64,000 bases of DNA, from contig JACCXN010000091.1 in the NCBI GenBank assembly GCA_013696965.1, forward strand, positions 1 to 64,000, written 5' to 3'. Below the pieces are notes generated by a model that ran no database searches, was not told where the DNA came from, and saw only the letters and a program-made list of their open reading frames with translations. Shown here in pieces: positions 28,374 to 37,600 of this stretch (positions are counted from its first letter, which is position 1; each line of letters begins with the position of its first letter). A program made the position numbers and the translations under genes. Source of the DNA: Bacteroidota bacterium. GTDB lineage: Bacteria; Bacteroidota; Bacteroidia; JACCXN01.

Positions 28374-29204
28374 TTAAGCTATTAGCTTTTTCGCCTTTTG
28401 ATATAAATTAAGAAACAGGCTAATTAAAACGCCCAAAAACATTCCTAAAAAACCAAACCCAATGGCCTTCTTAAACATGCCGGTATAAATATCAACTACT
28501 TCATAAGGATTACTAGTAATTACGAAGTCTAATTCTTTTGAAAAAGCAAGTTCTTTTTCAATTTTTTGTTTTTGTTCAAATAGTTCTATATAACTCCAGT
28601 TCCCAAACTTTCCATTGGTAAGTAATTTAATCAATGAAGCATTTGATTCGTAATAGCCTTTGCCTAAATTTTTCTTATCTATCGCTTCTTCAATTAAATT
28701 ATCAACAACTTCCAGGAGTTTTTGTTTTTGTGATCGGGCAAAAATTTCACGTCTTTTTACGTATTCATTTATGATCACATAATGTTCAACTCCTTTTATT
28801 ATACTATCCACAGCCTCTTTATTATTTGCCTCTATTCTGATTTCAATTAAATTTGAAGGTTTAATTTCTGCTTTTATTACCCTTAAATCGTTTAAAATAT
28901 TCTGAGATAAACCAGGCTCATTAGGAAGAATTTCACTATTTAAAGAACTGGAAATATGCTTTAATTTCAAACCAACGGAATTGATGATTTCCACCATCAT
29001 ATCATTTGGAATTTGATTCGATTGTACAGTATATGTTTTTAAATAATAATACCTGGGCTGTTTAAAATTTTTAATTAAATCATAGGTTCCCAGTAATACC
29101 CCAATAAAAAAAAACGCAATTAATAATTTTTTTTTCTTTTTTAAAATGTAAATGGAATCTGCAAATAGTTTTAATAAATCTATTTCATTTTCAGTATTTG
29201 TCAT
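28374..29204 (-). CDS. Wzz-like chain-length determinant protein
   Basis: This 276-residue inner-membrane protein starts NEIDLLKLFADSIYILKKKKKLLIAFFFIGVLLG, with TM1 at about 30-48. It has a periplasmic helical region (about 60-240) and TM2 near the C-terminus (AIGFGFLGMFLGVLISLFLNL). The topology is that of Wzz/PCP co-polymerases, which set polysaccharide chain length with Wzy. No cytoplasmic tyrosine kinase domain is attached. It is the first gene of the polysaccharide locus and starts 47 bp after the end of rny, so read-through from rny is possible. Confidence 0.82.
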   Translation of the reverse strand: MTNTENEIDLLKLFADSIYILKKKKKLLIAFFFIGVLLGTYDLIKNFKQPRYYYLKTYTVQSNQIPNDMMVEIINSVGLKLKHISSSLNSEILPNEPGLSQNILNDLRVIKAEIKPSNLIEIRIEANNKEAVDSIIKGVEHYVIINEYVKRREIFARSQKQKLLEVVDNLIEEAIDKKNLGKGYYESNASLIKLLTNGKFGNWSYIELFEQKQKIEKELAFSKELDFVITSNPYEVVDIYTGMFKKAIGFGFLGMFLGVLISLFLNLYQKAKKLIA

Positions 29205-29251
29205 AAAAAAAACAATATGTATTATTGGAGTTGAACTTAAATTATTTTCTT

Positions 29252-30793
29252 CTATTTGGCATAACTAACCGCCCTGGTTTCCCTTATCACAGTAACTTTC
29301 ACCTGTCCAGGGTAGGTCATTTCAGTTTGTATTTTTTGAGAAATATCAAAAGCAAGTTTTCCTGCTTCAGCATCGGAAACTTTTTCGCTTTCAACTATCA
29401 CTCTTAATTCTCTACCTGCTTGTATTGCATAGGTTTTCATTACACCAGGGTGTGAGAGTGCAAGGGATTCAAGGTCTTTAAGCCTTTTTATATACGATTC
29501 CACAACTTCTCTTCTTGCTCCTGGTCTTGCTCCTGAAATTGCATCACACACCTGAACAATTGGTGAGATCATACTTGTCATCTCAATTTCATCGTGATGG
29601 GCACCAATTGCATTACAGATTTCCGGCTTTTCTTTGTATTTTTCTGCCAGTTTCATCCCCAAAATAGCGTGCGGAAGTTCCGGTTCATCATCTGGCACTT
29701 TACCAATATCATGCAAAAGTCCGGCTCTTTTTGCAAGCTTAACGTTCAGCCCAAGCTCTGTGGCCATAATGGCGCAAAGGTTTGCAACCTCACGGGAATG
29801 CTGTAATAAATTTTGTCCATACGAAGAACGGTATTTCATACGTCCAACCATTCTTATTAATTCCGGATGAAGACCATGAATTCCTAAATCAATGGTTGTT
29901 CTTTTACCTGTTTCAATAATTTCCTCTTCTATTTGTTTTTGCACTTTAGCAACTACCTCCTCAATACGGGCAGGGTGAATACGACCATCCGAAACTAATT
30001 GATGCAAGGCAAGTCTTGCAACTTCCCTACGAATAGGGTCAAAACAGGAAAGAATGATTGCTTCGGGAGTATCATCAACGATTATTTCCACACCCGTTGC
30101 AGCTTCCAGGGCCCTGATATTTCTTCCTTCCCTTCCAATAATCCTACCTTTTATTTCGTCACTTTCGATATTAAAAACAGTAACCGAATTTTCGATGGCA
30201 TGCTCAGTGGCAACACGTTGAATGGTTTGCAGTACAACTTTTTTCGCCTCTTTGTTAGCAGTTAACTTTGCTTCATCTACAATATCACGAATATAGGACA
30301 TTGCATCTGTTTTTGCTTCTTCCTTTAGGGCTTCAACCAATTGTGATTTGGCATTTTCAACGGATAGCCCTGAAATACTCTCAAGTTGTTGCACCTGGTT
30401 TTTATGGATTCGCTCTGTTTCCTCCTGTTTTTTTCCTACCAGGACAAGCTGATTGTTAAGGTTTTCGCGTATAGCATCAATTTCCTGCTCTTTCTTTCGA
30501 AGCTCTTCATTTTTTTGAGCAAGATGGGTTTCTTTTTGTTTTATTTTATTTTCTGAAACAGTTATAACCTGATTCTTCTCATTAATGTGTTTTTCATGAT
30601 CAGACTTAAGCTGTAGAAACTTTTCTTTAGCCTGCAAAATCTTTTCTTTTTTAATCACCTCAGCCTCTGCTTCGGCTTCCTTAAGAATTTGATTTGATTT
30701 TTTTTCATTGGCTTTTCTAATCAGGGTTGAACCTAAAACCACACCTGCAACCAATGAAAATAATGTTGCAAAAATAATTGGTATATATTCCAT
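29252..30793 (-). CDS. rny: Ribonuclease Y
   Basis: This 513-residue endoribonuclease has an N-terminal TM anchor ([20 protein letters not shown]), a long coiled coil (about 30-170), and a KH RNA-binding domain ([17 protein letters not shown]). An HD phosphohydrolase domain follows with the [12 protein letters not shown] metal motif, [12 protein letters not shown] and AIGAHHDE. Length and order match RNase Y exactly. It starts bulk mRNA decay at the membrane. Its 220-bp leader is highly structured (see the RNA candidate at 30850-30990 and the hairpin at 30814-30832). zapA is just upstream. Confidence 0.95.
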   Translation of the reverse strand: MEYIPIIFATLFSLVAGVVLGSTLIRKANEKKSNQILKEAEAEAEVIKKEKILQAKEKFLQLKSDHEKHINEKNQVITVSENKIKQKETHLAQKNEELRKKEQEIDAIRENLNNQLVLVGKKQEETERIHKNQVQQLESISGLSVENAKSQLVEALKEEAKTDAMSYIRDIVDEAKLTANKEAKKVVLQTIQRVATEHAIENSVTVFNIESDEIKGRIIGREGRNIRALEAATGVEIIVDDTPEAIILSCFDPIRREVARLALHQLVSDGRIHPARIEEVVAKVQKQIEEEIIETGKRTTIDLGIHGLHPELIRMVGRMKYRSSYGQNLLQHSREVANLCAIMATELGLNVKLAKRAGLLHDIGKVPDDEPELPHAILGMKLAEKYKEKPEICNAIGAHHDEIEMTSMISPIVQVCDAISGARPGARREVVESYIKRLKDLESLALSHPGVMKTYAIQAGRELRVIVESEKVSDAEAGKLAFDISQKIQTEMTYPGQVKVTVIRETRAVSYAK

Positions 30794-30813
30794 TTAATTA
30801 TTAATTTTAAGTG

Positions 30814-30832
30814 TGCAGAATTGTTTTCTGCA
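30814..30832 (-). promoter_or_regulatory. Hairpin in the rny leader
   Basis: TGCAGAA (30814-30820) and TTCTGCA (30826-30832) form a perfect 7-bp stem with a 5-nt loop. It lies 21 bp before the rny start codon, between the T-rich end of the RNA candidate and the gene. It could be a protective or regulatory leader hairpin for rny mRNA; function inferred from position only. Confidence 0.45.
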
Positions 30833-30849
30833 AACATTGTTTATAAAAA

Positions 30850-30990
30850 AAACCGACATCAACTCTTAGTATGAACTGAAATTAAAAACAAATTTCAGTA
30901 TCAACTTTACAATGGAGCGGTCCATTGAACAGAATCAAATGCGGGATAATTTTTGTTCCTTTATCAGTGGCTCTTCCACTTAACGGAAAC
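30850..30990 (-). ncRNA. Structured RNA candidate downstream of zapA, possible 6S RNA
   Basis: Read on the minus strand, this gap holds three consecutive helices. The first is a long imperfect hairpin at 30990-30955 (GTTTCC...GGAAC with an inner AGTGG-AAGAG-CCACT stem). The second is the palindrome CAATGGACCGCTCCATTG (30927-30910). The third is ACTGAAATT/AATTTCAGT (30899-30875). It ends in a run of eight T near 30850. There is no open frame. In many bacteria the 6S RNA gene ssrS sits right after zapA, and a Bacteroidota form (6S-Flavo) is known. The structure is seen; the 6S identity is inferred from synteny. It might instead be the rny 5' leader. Confidence 0.5.
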
Positions 30991-31012
30991 AACAATGTTT
31001 TATTAAAGAACG

Positions 31013-31300
31013 TTAAACATTTTTGAGATAATTGTCAATAAGAGAATCTAATTCTTCCAGTTGTACTACCAGGTTTTCGGATTCATTTCTAGAGTTTGCT
31101 GCAACTGACTCATTTGCAAATTGCAAAGCGCTCATGGCTAAAAGGTCTTGTCTGTCCCTTACAGCATAATTCTGCTCAAAATCTTTTATTTTATCTTCTA
31201 CTAGTTTAGCCGCTTTCCTTACATTCTCCTCTTCATTTTCCTTCACAGTAAGTGGATAAGAACGACCGGCAATTACAATTTTTATGGAAAGTTCTCTCAT
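31013..31300 (-). CDS. zapA: Cell division protein ZapA
   Basis: This 95-residue protein fits ZapA in size and layout: an N-terminal strand pair (LSIKIVIAGRSYPLTVKENEEE), then VRKAAKLVEDKIKDFEQNY and a long C-terminal coiled coil (LLAMSALQFANESVAA...LDSLIDNYLKNV). ZapA binds and bundles FtsZ at the division ring. It lies downstream of a coiled-coil gene and upstream of rny, a gene order I associate with Bacteroidota. Confidence 0.9.
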   Translation of the reverse strand: MRELSIKIVIAGRSYPLTVKENEEENVRKAAKLVEDKIKDFEQNYAVRDRQDLLAMSALQFANESVAANSRNESENLVVQLEELDSLIDNYLKNV

Positions 31301-31343
31301 ATTAATTCAGCAAAGGATTTCTCTTTCGCATCTTTCATTTTCA

Positions 31344-31634
31344 TTATCTATTCAAAAAAGCTATACAGTTATCAATTTCCCGCACCAATTCATTTATTTT
31401 AAGCTTTGCCTTCTGCGAATTTTCATCCGTATCCGACAATGATTTTGCAAGTTTAATTATTTTAATCTTTTCCTCTAAATTATTTATTGTAGTTTTTAGT
31501 ATTTCCTTTTGCTCTAACAGGTTAGAGTTTTCTCTTTTCAACTCTGTGTTCTGCTTCAATAGGGTACCATGCAAAGATATTAATGTTTCTATTTTTGCCC
31601 GAAACTCATTTATCCTATTTGATACATTACTCAT
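31344..31634 (-). CDS. Small coiled-coil protein next to zapA
   Basis: This 96-residue protein is almost wholly heptad-repeat helix (INEFRAKIETLISLHGTLLK, LEQKEILKTTINNLEEKIKI) and ends with ELVREIDNCIAFLNR. It has no signal peptide or TM. It is separated from zapA by 43 bp and is probably cotranscribed. Size, coiled-coil nature and position suggest a ZapB-like division partner, but no direct sequence signature proves it. Confidence 0.75.
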   Translation of the reverse strand: MSNVSNRINEFRAKIETLISLHGTLLKQNTELKRENSNLLEQKEILKTTINNLEEKIKIIKLAKSLSDTDENSQKAKLKINELVREIDNCIAFLNR

Positions 31635-31741
31635 GGCTAGAGCATTATGCTTGTTTAATTAATTGCCAAATCTAAGGTAATTCATACACTTAAACAAGTA
31701 AATTTTCGTTTATCTGTGCAATATTTCTGTGATTTCTCGGG

Positions 31742-31768
31742 TTGAAATTAGATTTTAAAATAAATTTG
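31742..31768 (+). promoter_or_regulatory. Bacteroidota-type promoter of the M23 peptidase gene
   Basis: TTG at 31742-31744 and TAAATTTG (TAnnTTTG -7 element) at 31761-31768 are 16 bp apart and lie 21 bp before the ATG at 31790. The spacing is a little shorter than the usual ~19 bp. Confidence 0.5.
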
Positions 31769-31789
31769 TAACTAAATTACCATTCCAAT

Positions 31790-33514
31790 ATGCCTTTTTT
31801 TTACAGATTTGTATGCTCTTGCCTTTCTATCTGTTCACTATCCATTTTTTCCTTTGCTCAACAAGAGTATCCAAAAGATTATTTCAGGTCTCCCCTTGAT
31901 ATTCCTATTCTTTTATCAGGAAATTTTGGTGAATTAAGATCAAACCATTTTCATGCTGGCCTGGATATGAAAACAGAAGGCGTGGAAGGAAAGAAAATTT
32001 ATGCAGTTGCCGATGGATATGTTTCAAGAATAAAGATTTCACCCTGGGGTTATGGCAAAGTGCTTTATATTACCCATCCCAATGGGTTTGTAACTGTGTA
32101 TGCCCATTTAAGAAATTTTAACGATATAATAGGATTGTTTATAAAGCAGGCCCAATATAAAGCTGAGGAGTTTGAGGTTGAACTGACATTACAACCTAAT
32201 GAGTTAATTGTTAAAAAAGGGGATGTTGTCGCCTTTTCCGGAAATACAGGAGGTTCTGGCGGGCCCCATCTTCATTTTGAAATCAGGGATGAAAAATCTG
32301 AAAATCCCATTAATCCCCTGTTATTTGGTTTTGATATTAAAGATGATGTAAAACCAATAATTAAAGAAATTATCCTTTATCCCCTTAGTCCAACAAGCAC
32401 TGTTAACAATTCCAACCAGTTTAAAAGGTTCACTCCTGCTTGCGGAAGTCCTGGAAATTATTCTGTAAATAATCCCGTGTTGGTAAATGGTAAAATTGGT
32501 TTTGGAATTGACACTTATGATCTAAATAGCCTTGTATCTAACAAAGTAGGGGTTTATACAATTGAATTAAAAGTTGATGGAAACAGAAAATACTTTTACC
32601 GCATGGATCGCTTTAGCTTCGATCATTCCAGGTGCCTTAACAGTCATGTGGATTTCTCTATGTATAAAAAACAAAAACATTGGTTTCAAAAGTTATTTGT
32701 TGCGCCCAATAACAAGTTAACTATTTATCATGACTTAACTGACCGTGGTGTATTAACCTTTACAAAAGACACATCTCATCGGGTTGAATTTTTGGTTTCC
32801 GATTACAATGGGAATGTTTCTAAGCTTTTGTTATCGGTGCAATCAAAACCTGAGGGTTTGAAAAACAATCAGGAGAAAATATCCAGCAAAGCCGTTGCAT
32901 TTTTTAAATATGGAACAGTCAATGAATTTAAAAATGAAAACATTTCTCTTACATTTCCAGAAGGTGTTTTTTATGATGATCTAAACTTTGAATTTCATAC
33001 TACTGATACCATTAAGGGTGCCATTACACCTACTTATCATGTTCAGAATGTGTATGTGCCTGTTAACATTCCCTACAATCTTTCAATACGGGTTGATACC
33101 TTACCTGTAAATGTGAAGCGCAAAGCTCTTATTGTAAATGTAGATGAATATGGGGGGAAATTTCCGGTAGGTGGTGATTTAAGAAATGACTGGCTAACAG
33201 CAAATCCTAAGTTTCTTGGATCCTTTACTGTAATGCTTGATACCACTCCACCTGTTATTAGCCCATTGACAATATTCAACGGCACATCGGGGATTCGGGA
33301 AATCAAAATTAAAATAAGCGATGATTTATCCGGTATTAAAACCTATAGGGGTAGTATTGATGGAAAATGGGTGGTTATGGAATATGAGTACAAACAATCT
33401 CTTTTATTCCATACTTTTGAAAAAGAACTTTCAAAGGGCAAACATGTTTTTCATCTGGAAGTAAAAGATACCAGGGGAAACATTTCTGAATTTACTACTG
33501 AATTCAATAAATAG
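31790..33514 (+). CDS. Secreted M23-family metallopeptidase
   Basis: This 574-residue protein has a signal peptide (ending SFAQQ), then the M23/LytM-like fold early in the chain: H55-x3-D59 (HAGLD), YAHL with H106, and H160-x-H162 (GPHLHFEIRD). These are the zinc and catalytic residues of peptidoglycan endopeptidases. The remaining ~400 residues are beta-rich with Ig-like segments (DTTPPVISPLTIFNG, KIKISDDLSGIKTYRGSIDG). This resembles other large Bacteroidota M23 proteins. A role in envelope remodelling or peptide cross-link cleavage is likely. Confidence 0.88.
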   Translation: MPFFYRFVCSCLSICSLSIFSFAQQEYPKDYFRSPLDIPILLSGNFGELRSNHFHAGLDMKTEGVEGKKIYAVADGYVSRIKISPWGYGKVLYITHPNGFVTVYAHLRNFNDIIGLFIKQAQYKAEEFEVELTLQPNELIVKKGDVVAFSGNTGGSGGPHLHFEIRDEKSENPINPLLFGFDIKDDVKPIIKEIILYPLSPTSTVNNSNQFKRFTPACGSPGNYSVNNPVLVNGKIGFGIDTYDLNSLVSNKVGVYTIELKVDGNRKYFYRMDRFSFDHSRCLNSHVDFSMYKKQKHWFQKLFVAPNNKLTIYHDLTDRGVLTFTKDTSHRVEFLVSDYNGNVSKLLLSVQSKPEGLKNNQEKISSKAVAFFKYGTVNEFKNENISLTFPEGVFYDDLNFEFHTTDTIKGAITPTYHVQNVYVPVNIPYNLSIRVDTLPVNVKRKALIVNVDEYGGKFPVGGDLRNDWLTANPKFLGSFTVMLDTTPPVISPLTIFNGTSGIREIKIKISDDLSGIKTYRGSIDGKWVVMEYEYKQSLLFHTFEKELSKGKHVFHLEVKDTRGNISEFTTEFNK

Positions 33515-33538
33515 CAGCAGGAATTAAATTTATTGAAC

Positions 33539-33546
33539 TATTTTTG
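33539..33546 (+). promoter_or_regulatory. TAnnTTTG -7 element upstream of 33571
   Basis: TATTTTTG at 33539-33546 lies 24 bp before the ATG at 33571. No clear -33 TTG is seen. The spacing to the start codon gives a plausible short leader. Confidence 0.4.
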
Positions 33547-33570
33547 TACCTATAACCTTTAATTTTAAAG

Positions 33571-34191
33571 ATGCGGCAACTGCTCCTGTTAATCATTTTA
33601 TTTGTTTCAGTGCAGGTTTTCTCCCAAGAGGAAAATAAAATAATCCAGTTTTCAGGTGTAGTGGTTGATGGAAACGATTTACAACCAGTGCCATTTACCA
33701 GTATTCTTATTAAAAACACAAGACGAGGGACTGTTTGCGATTACTATGGATTTTTCTCCATTGTTGCTCAAAAAAACGATACCATTGAGTTTTCAGCCGT
33801 GGGTTATAAAAAAACATCTTACATTATACCTGATTCACTCCAAGAGAATAGGTATTCTTTAATCCAAATGCTTTTTAGCGATACCATACTTTTAAGAGAA
33901 ACAATAATTTATCCCTGGCCAACAAAAGAACAGTTCAAGGAAGCTTTTTTAAACCTAAGGATTCCTGATGATGACCTTGAAAGGGCTGTAAAAAATTTAT
34001 CTCTGGCTGAGCTAAAAGAAAGATATAATTCTATGCCTATGGATGGAAGCATGAATTTCAAAAATCAAATGCAACAATATCAAAGCAAATTATATTATGC
34101 GGGCCAGTATCCTCCTAACAATCTTCTTAATCCAATTGCATGGTCTAAATTTATTAAGGCATGGAAGGCAGGGGAATTAAAAAGGGAGTGA
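33571..34191 (+). CDS. Secreted carboxypeptidase-regulatory-like domain protein
   Basis: This 206-residue protein has a signal peptide (LLLIILFVSVQVFSQ) and a CarboxypepD_reg-like beta-sandwich (about 25-110): FSGVVVDGNDLQPVPFTSILI, GTVCDYYGFFSIVAQKNDTI, FSAVGYKKTSYI. A helical tail follows (KEQFKEAFLNLRIPDDDLERA). Such proteins are common in Bacteroidota and are secreted or periplasmic; no activity is known to me. It follows the M23 gene by 56 bp and precedes a TonB-dependent receptor that has a related N-terminal domain. Confidence 0.8.
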   Translation: MRQLLLLIILFVSVQVFSQEENKIIQFSGVVVDGNDLQPVPFTSILIKNTRRGTVCDYYGFFSIVAQKNDTIEFSAVGYKKTSYIIPDSLQENRYSLIQMLFSDTILLRETIIYPWPTKEQFKEAFLNLRIPDDDLERAVKNLSLAELKERYNSMPMDGSMNFKNQMQQYQSKLYYAGQYPPNNLLNPIAWSKFIKAWKAGELKRE

Positions 34192-34415
34192 TTATTATTT
34201 GAAGATGAATAATTAGCAATAGGAGAAAATAAACATAAATACACATTAAAAGAAATTTAAGTAATCAAAATAAATAATTTAATAAGAACAATAAATTTAA
34301 CTTATCTTTATTAGTATTAATAAAATCTCGCCTCTGATATAGCTCTACCTTTCAGAATCACCCAAATTAAATTATTAAATAATATAAATAAAAAGATGCT
34401 AAAGGCATATTTTTC

Positions 34416-34423
34416 TATTTTTG
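34416..34423 (+). promoter_or_regulatory. -7 element directly before the TonB receptor start
   Basis: TATTTTTG at 34416-34423 fits TAnnTTTG and ends only 7 bp before the ATG at 34431. Transcription from it would start at or next to the start codon, giving a leaderless or nearly leaderless mRNA. No -33 TTG is evident, so support is partial. Confidence 0.35.
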
Positions 34424-34430
34424 CGGCTCT

Positions 34431-36926
34431 ATGACTCCGGCAAGGCTGATATTTATTTGCTTATTATTTATTTTTTCTAGAGTAAATGCTCAAGATAAAG
34501 CCACTGTATTTGGAAAAATTCAGGATTCAAACAAAAAGCCACTTGAAGCTGTTACAGTGGCAATGTTAGGAGAAACAACAGGTACCTATACGGATGAAAA
34601 CGGAAAATTCGAACTTGAAATTCCATCAAACACTCCAGTAACCATTATTTGTTCATATGTTGGATATAAATCCGAAAGTGCAGTAATAACTCTGTCCAAA
34701 GGAGAATTTTATGAACTCAATTTTAAAATGAAACCTAGCTCATCCACTATTAATGAATTTACAATTGAGGACAAAGGAACTCGTTCAAAACCTCTTATAA
34801 GGATTGATCCTAAAACCGTAACTGTGCTTCCATCAGCAGCAGGAGGTGTTGAAGCAGTAATTAAAACACTTCCCGGAGTTTCTTCAAACAATGAATTAAG
34901 TTCCCAATACAATGTACGTGGAGGGAATTTTGATGAAAACCTTGTTTATGTTAATGACATAGAAATTTACAGGCCATTATTATTACGTTCCGGGCAGCAG
35001 GAAGGTTTAAGCTTTATTAATGCTGATATGGTTTCTTCCATTTTATTTTCCGCAGGAGGATTTGATGCCAAATACGGTGATAAATCAGCTTCGGTTCTTG
35101 ATATTAAATACAGGAAACCTGTTGAATTTGGAGGTAATGCAAGTGCCAGTTTACTAGGGGCATCAGTTCATTTTGAAGGTGTAAGTAAAGGATACCGCTT
35201 AACCTATCAAATTGGAGCAAGGCAAAAATCCAATCAGTATTTGTTAGGTGCTATGGAAACAAAGGGCGATTACCGTCCATCCTTTACTGATGTCCAAACT
35301 TTTATTACTTATGATATTTCAGACAAATTCGAATTGAATTTTTTAGGAAACATCTCAAGAAACAAATTTAAGTTGGTTCCCCAAAACAGGGAGACTGATT
35401 TTGGGCATGTAAATGAAGCCCTTAGATTAACCATTTATTTTGACGGGCAGGAAATAGATGAATTCAATACCATGATGGGAGCAGTTTCTGGTATTTGGAA
35501 ACCTGACAAAAACCTGACTCTAAAATTAATTTCATCTGTATTCAACACGCGTGAATCAGAAAATTTTGATATCCAGGGGCAATATTGGCTTGATGAACTC
35601 GAACGCGATTTAGGAAAGGATGAATTTGGCGAAGTTGCCTTTAATCGTGGAATAGGCACTTATCTAACACATTCCAGAAACGAATTAAAGGCAACAGTAA
35701 TGAATCTGGAACATAAGGGATACTTCAACACTAGTGAACGGGAAATGAACTGGGGTGCCAGAATTCAATCAGAAAATATTAACGATAAGCTGAACGAATG
35801 GAAAATGATAGATTCTGCTTTTTATAGCATTCCAACTCCACCCGGGGACAATATTTACTTGCAGGACGTACTGCGAACCACTATCAAATTAAACTCTTTC
35901 CGCTACAATGCATTTATTCAAAATAGTTGGTATTGGGGCAAAACAACAGATTATGCCTTTACAGCTGGTATAAGGGGAAATTACTGGACATTGAACAAAC
36001 AGATAATTGTTAGCCCCAGGTTAAACCTGTCTATAAAGCCCGATTGGAAAAAAGATTTTTTATTCAGAATTGCAGCTGGTGTTTATTCCCAACCCCCTTT
36101 TTACCGTGAATTACGTGACTTGCAAGGCAATATTAATATGGAAGTCCGAGCACAAAATTCATATCATTTTATTTTGGGCAGCGATAATAATTTTTCCATG
36201 TGGAACAGGCCCTTTAAATTCGTTTCAGAAATTTATTACAAGCACTACACAAACTTAATTCCCTATGAGGTTGATAACGTAAGACTTCGTTACTATGCCC
36301 GCAACAATGCAAAAGGATATGGAACAGGTGTGGATTTGAAAATAAACGGTGAGTTTGTGAAAGGGGTTGAATCCTGGGCTTCGCTTTCTTTTATGCAAAC
36401 CAGGGAAGATATTTCCGATGATTTTTATTATGATTATTTTGATGAGGAGGGTAAAAAAGTACATCCTATTTACCGCAATACCCCGCAAGTTGTGGATAGC
36501 ATGCGCATGGAACCAGGCTATATCCCCCGCCCCACTGATCAAAAAGTATTTTTTGGTATGTTTTTTCAGGATTATTTACCCCGTCTTCCTGATTTTAAAA
36601 TGCACCTGAATTTTTTATTTGGCTCAAGATTGCCATTTGGACCACCATCCCATGAAAGATATAAAGATACCTTAAGAATGCCTCCTTACCGAAGAGTTGA
36701 TATTGGTTTTTCCTATCAGATATATAGTGAATCAAAAAGGCCAAGAGATGGGAACCCTATGAGGCATATAAAAGATTTATGGATAAGTGCAGAAGTATTT
36801 AACCTTTTGCAAGTGAATAACATCATTTCCTACTTATGGGTAAAGGATGATCAGAATATTTATTACGCAGTACCAAATTATCTTACACCCCGCCTTATTA
36901 ATGTAAAATTGGTTGCTAAATTCTAG
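34431..36926 (+). CDS. TonB-dependent receptor with carboxypeptidase-regulatory N-domain
   Basis: This 831-residue outer membrane protein has a signal peptide ending VNAQ and a CarboxypepD_reg_2 domain (about 22-110: GKIQDSNKKPLEAVTVAMLG, TYTDENGKFELEIPSN). The plug follows (about 115-235: VIKTLPGVSSNNELSSQYNVRGGNFDENL), then a 22-strand-type barrel ending LINVKLVAKF with the terminal aromatic needed for outer-membrane assembly. No SusD-like gene follows, so it is not a SusC pair. Substrate unknown. Its stop overlaps the end of convergent miaE by 4 bp. Confidence 0.9.
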   Translation: MTPARLIFICLLFIFSRVNAQDKATVFGKIQDSNKKPLEAVTVAMLGETTGTYTDENGKFELEIPSNTPVTIICSYVGYKSESAVITLSKGEFYELNFKMKPSSSTINEFTIEDKGTRSKPLIRIDPKTVTVLPSAAGGVEAVIKTLPGVSSNNELSSQYNVRGGNFDENLVYVNDIEIYRPLLLRSGQQEGLSFINADMVSSILFSAGGFDAKYGDKSASVLDIKYRKPVEFGGNASASLLGASVHFEGVSKGYRLTYQIGARQKSNQYLLGAMETKGDYRPSFTDVQTFITYDISDKFELNFLGNISRNKFKLVPQNRETDFGHVNEALRLTIYFDGQEIDEFNTMMGAVSGIWKPDKNLTLKLISSVFNTRESENFDIQGQYWLDELERDLGKDEFGEVAFNRGIGTYLTHSRNELKATVMNLEHKGYFNTSEREMNWGARIQSENINDKLNEWKMIDSAFYSIPTPPGDNIYLQDVLRTTIKLNSFRYNAFIQNSWYWGKTTDYAFTAGIRGNYWTLNKQIIVSPRLNLSIKPDWKKDFLFRIAAGVYSQPPFYRELRDLQGNINMEVRAQNSYHFILGSDNNFSMWNRPFKFVSEIYYKHYTNLIPYEVDNVRLRYYARNNAKGYGTGVDLKINGEFVKGVESWASLSFMQTREDISDDFYYDYFDEEGKKVHPIYRNTPQVVDSMRMEPGYIPRPTDQKVFFGMFFQDYLPRLPDFKMHLNFLFGSRLPFGPPSHERYKDTLRMPPYRRVDIGFSYQIYSESKRPRDGNPMRHIKDLWISAEVFNLLQVNNIISYLWVKDDQNIYYAVPNYLTPRLINVKLVAKF

Positions 36927-37504
36927 CCGTGAATAGTTTCCTTTTTCCCGTAATTATTAATAATACCAGCCTCAAAGGCCAACCATTCTTTCCACCTGCT
37001 ATCCACATTCTCGCCATTTGCATATTGTTTGGCGAATTTAAGGAACATGGTATAGTGCGTGGCCTCAGAAATCATTAATTGATGGTAAAAATCTGACAAG
37101 CTTTTATCTTGTATATTTTCAGAAAGCACTTTAAAACGTTCACAACTGCGGGCTTCAATAAGGGCAGAAAAAAGGAGCCGATCCACTAATACAATATTTC
37201 TGTTGTACCCTTTTCGGATAAACTTATACAATTCATTTACATACTCATCTTTTCTTTCCCTTCCAAGTACACCTCCCCTTGCAACAATACGGTCATGTAC
37301 CATTTTAAAATGATCCAGTTCCTCCCTTGCAAGTTCAACTAAGGCATCAACCAAATCAGGATATTCAGGATAATTTACAATTATACTAATTGCGTTAGTT
37401 GCTGCTTTTTGTTCACAAAAGGCATGGTCAGTTAGGATTTCATCAATGTTTTTTTCAACAATATTTACCCATCTTGGGTCGGTTGGAAGTTTCAGGCCTA
37501 ACAT
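36923..37504 (-). CDS. miaE: tRNA-(ms2io6A)-hydroxylase MiaE
   Basis: This 193-residue ferritin-like diiron protein has metal-binding helices visible as DHAFCEQKAA, LAREELDHFKMV, LIEARSCERF and SEATHYTMF. This Glu/His spacing fits MiaE, which hydroxylates the isopentenyl side chain of ms2i6A37 in tRNA. Length (about 190-250 in the family) and order agree. It has its own promoter and ends tail to tail with the TonB receptor gene. Confidence 0.88.
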   Translation of the reverse strand: MLGLKLPTDPRWVNIVEKNIDEILTDHAFCEQKAATNAISIIVNYPEYPDLVDALVELAREELDHFKMVHDRIVARGGVLGRERKDEYVNELYKFIRKGYNRNIVLVDRLLFSALIEARSCERFKVLSENIQDKSLSDFYHQLMISEATHYTMFLKFAKQYANGENVDSRWKEWLAFEAGIINNYGKKETIHG

Positions 37505-37524
37505 CTTGTTTGTTTTATTTGATG

Positions 37525-37532
37525 CAAATTTA
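37525..37532 (-). promoter_or_regulatory. TAnnTTTG -7 element of miaE
   Basis: On the minus strand TAAATTTG (plus coordinates 37525-37532) ends 20 bp before the miaE ATG at 37504. It gives a leader of about 13 nt. No clear -33 element was found. Confidence 0.4.
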
Positions 37533-37577
37533 AATATTCTCTAATTAGCAAGCTGCCTTAATCAAAATTAAAATAAA

Positions 37578-37600
37578 AGCATTTTTAAAAATGCTCTTTT
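37578..37600 (-). terminator. Intrinsic terminator (perfect 18-bp palindrome plus T-rich tail)
   Basis: AGCATTTTTAAAAATGCT at 37578-37595 is fully self-complementary. On the minus strand it is followed by TTTATTTT, and on the plus strand by CTTTTATT. It could end minus-strand transcription coming from the 37781-38095 gene, or work in both directions. Confidence 0.5.

Noticed and set aside
8214-29204. Possible bacillosamine (PglCDE) pathway at the end of the polysaccharide locus
   Set aside because: A PglC-like transferase and an aminotransferase are adjacent, but the nearby acyltransferase is WcaF-like rather than PglD-like and no 4,6-dehydratase is present, so the sugar was left unnamed.
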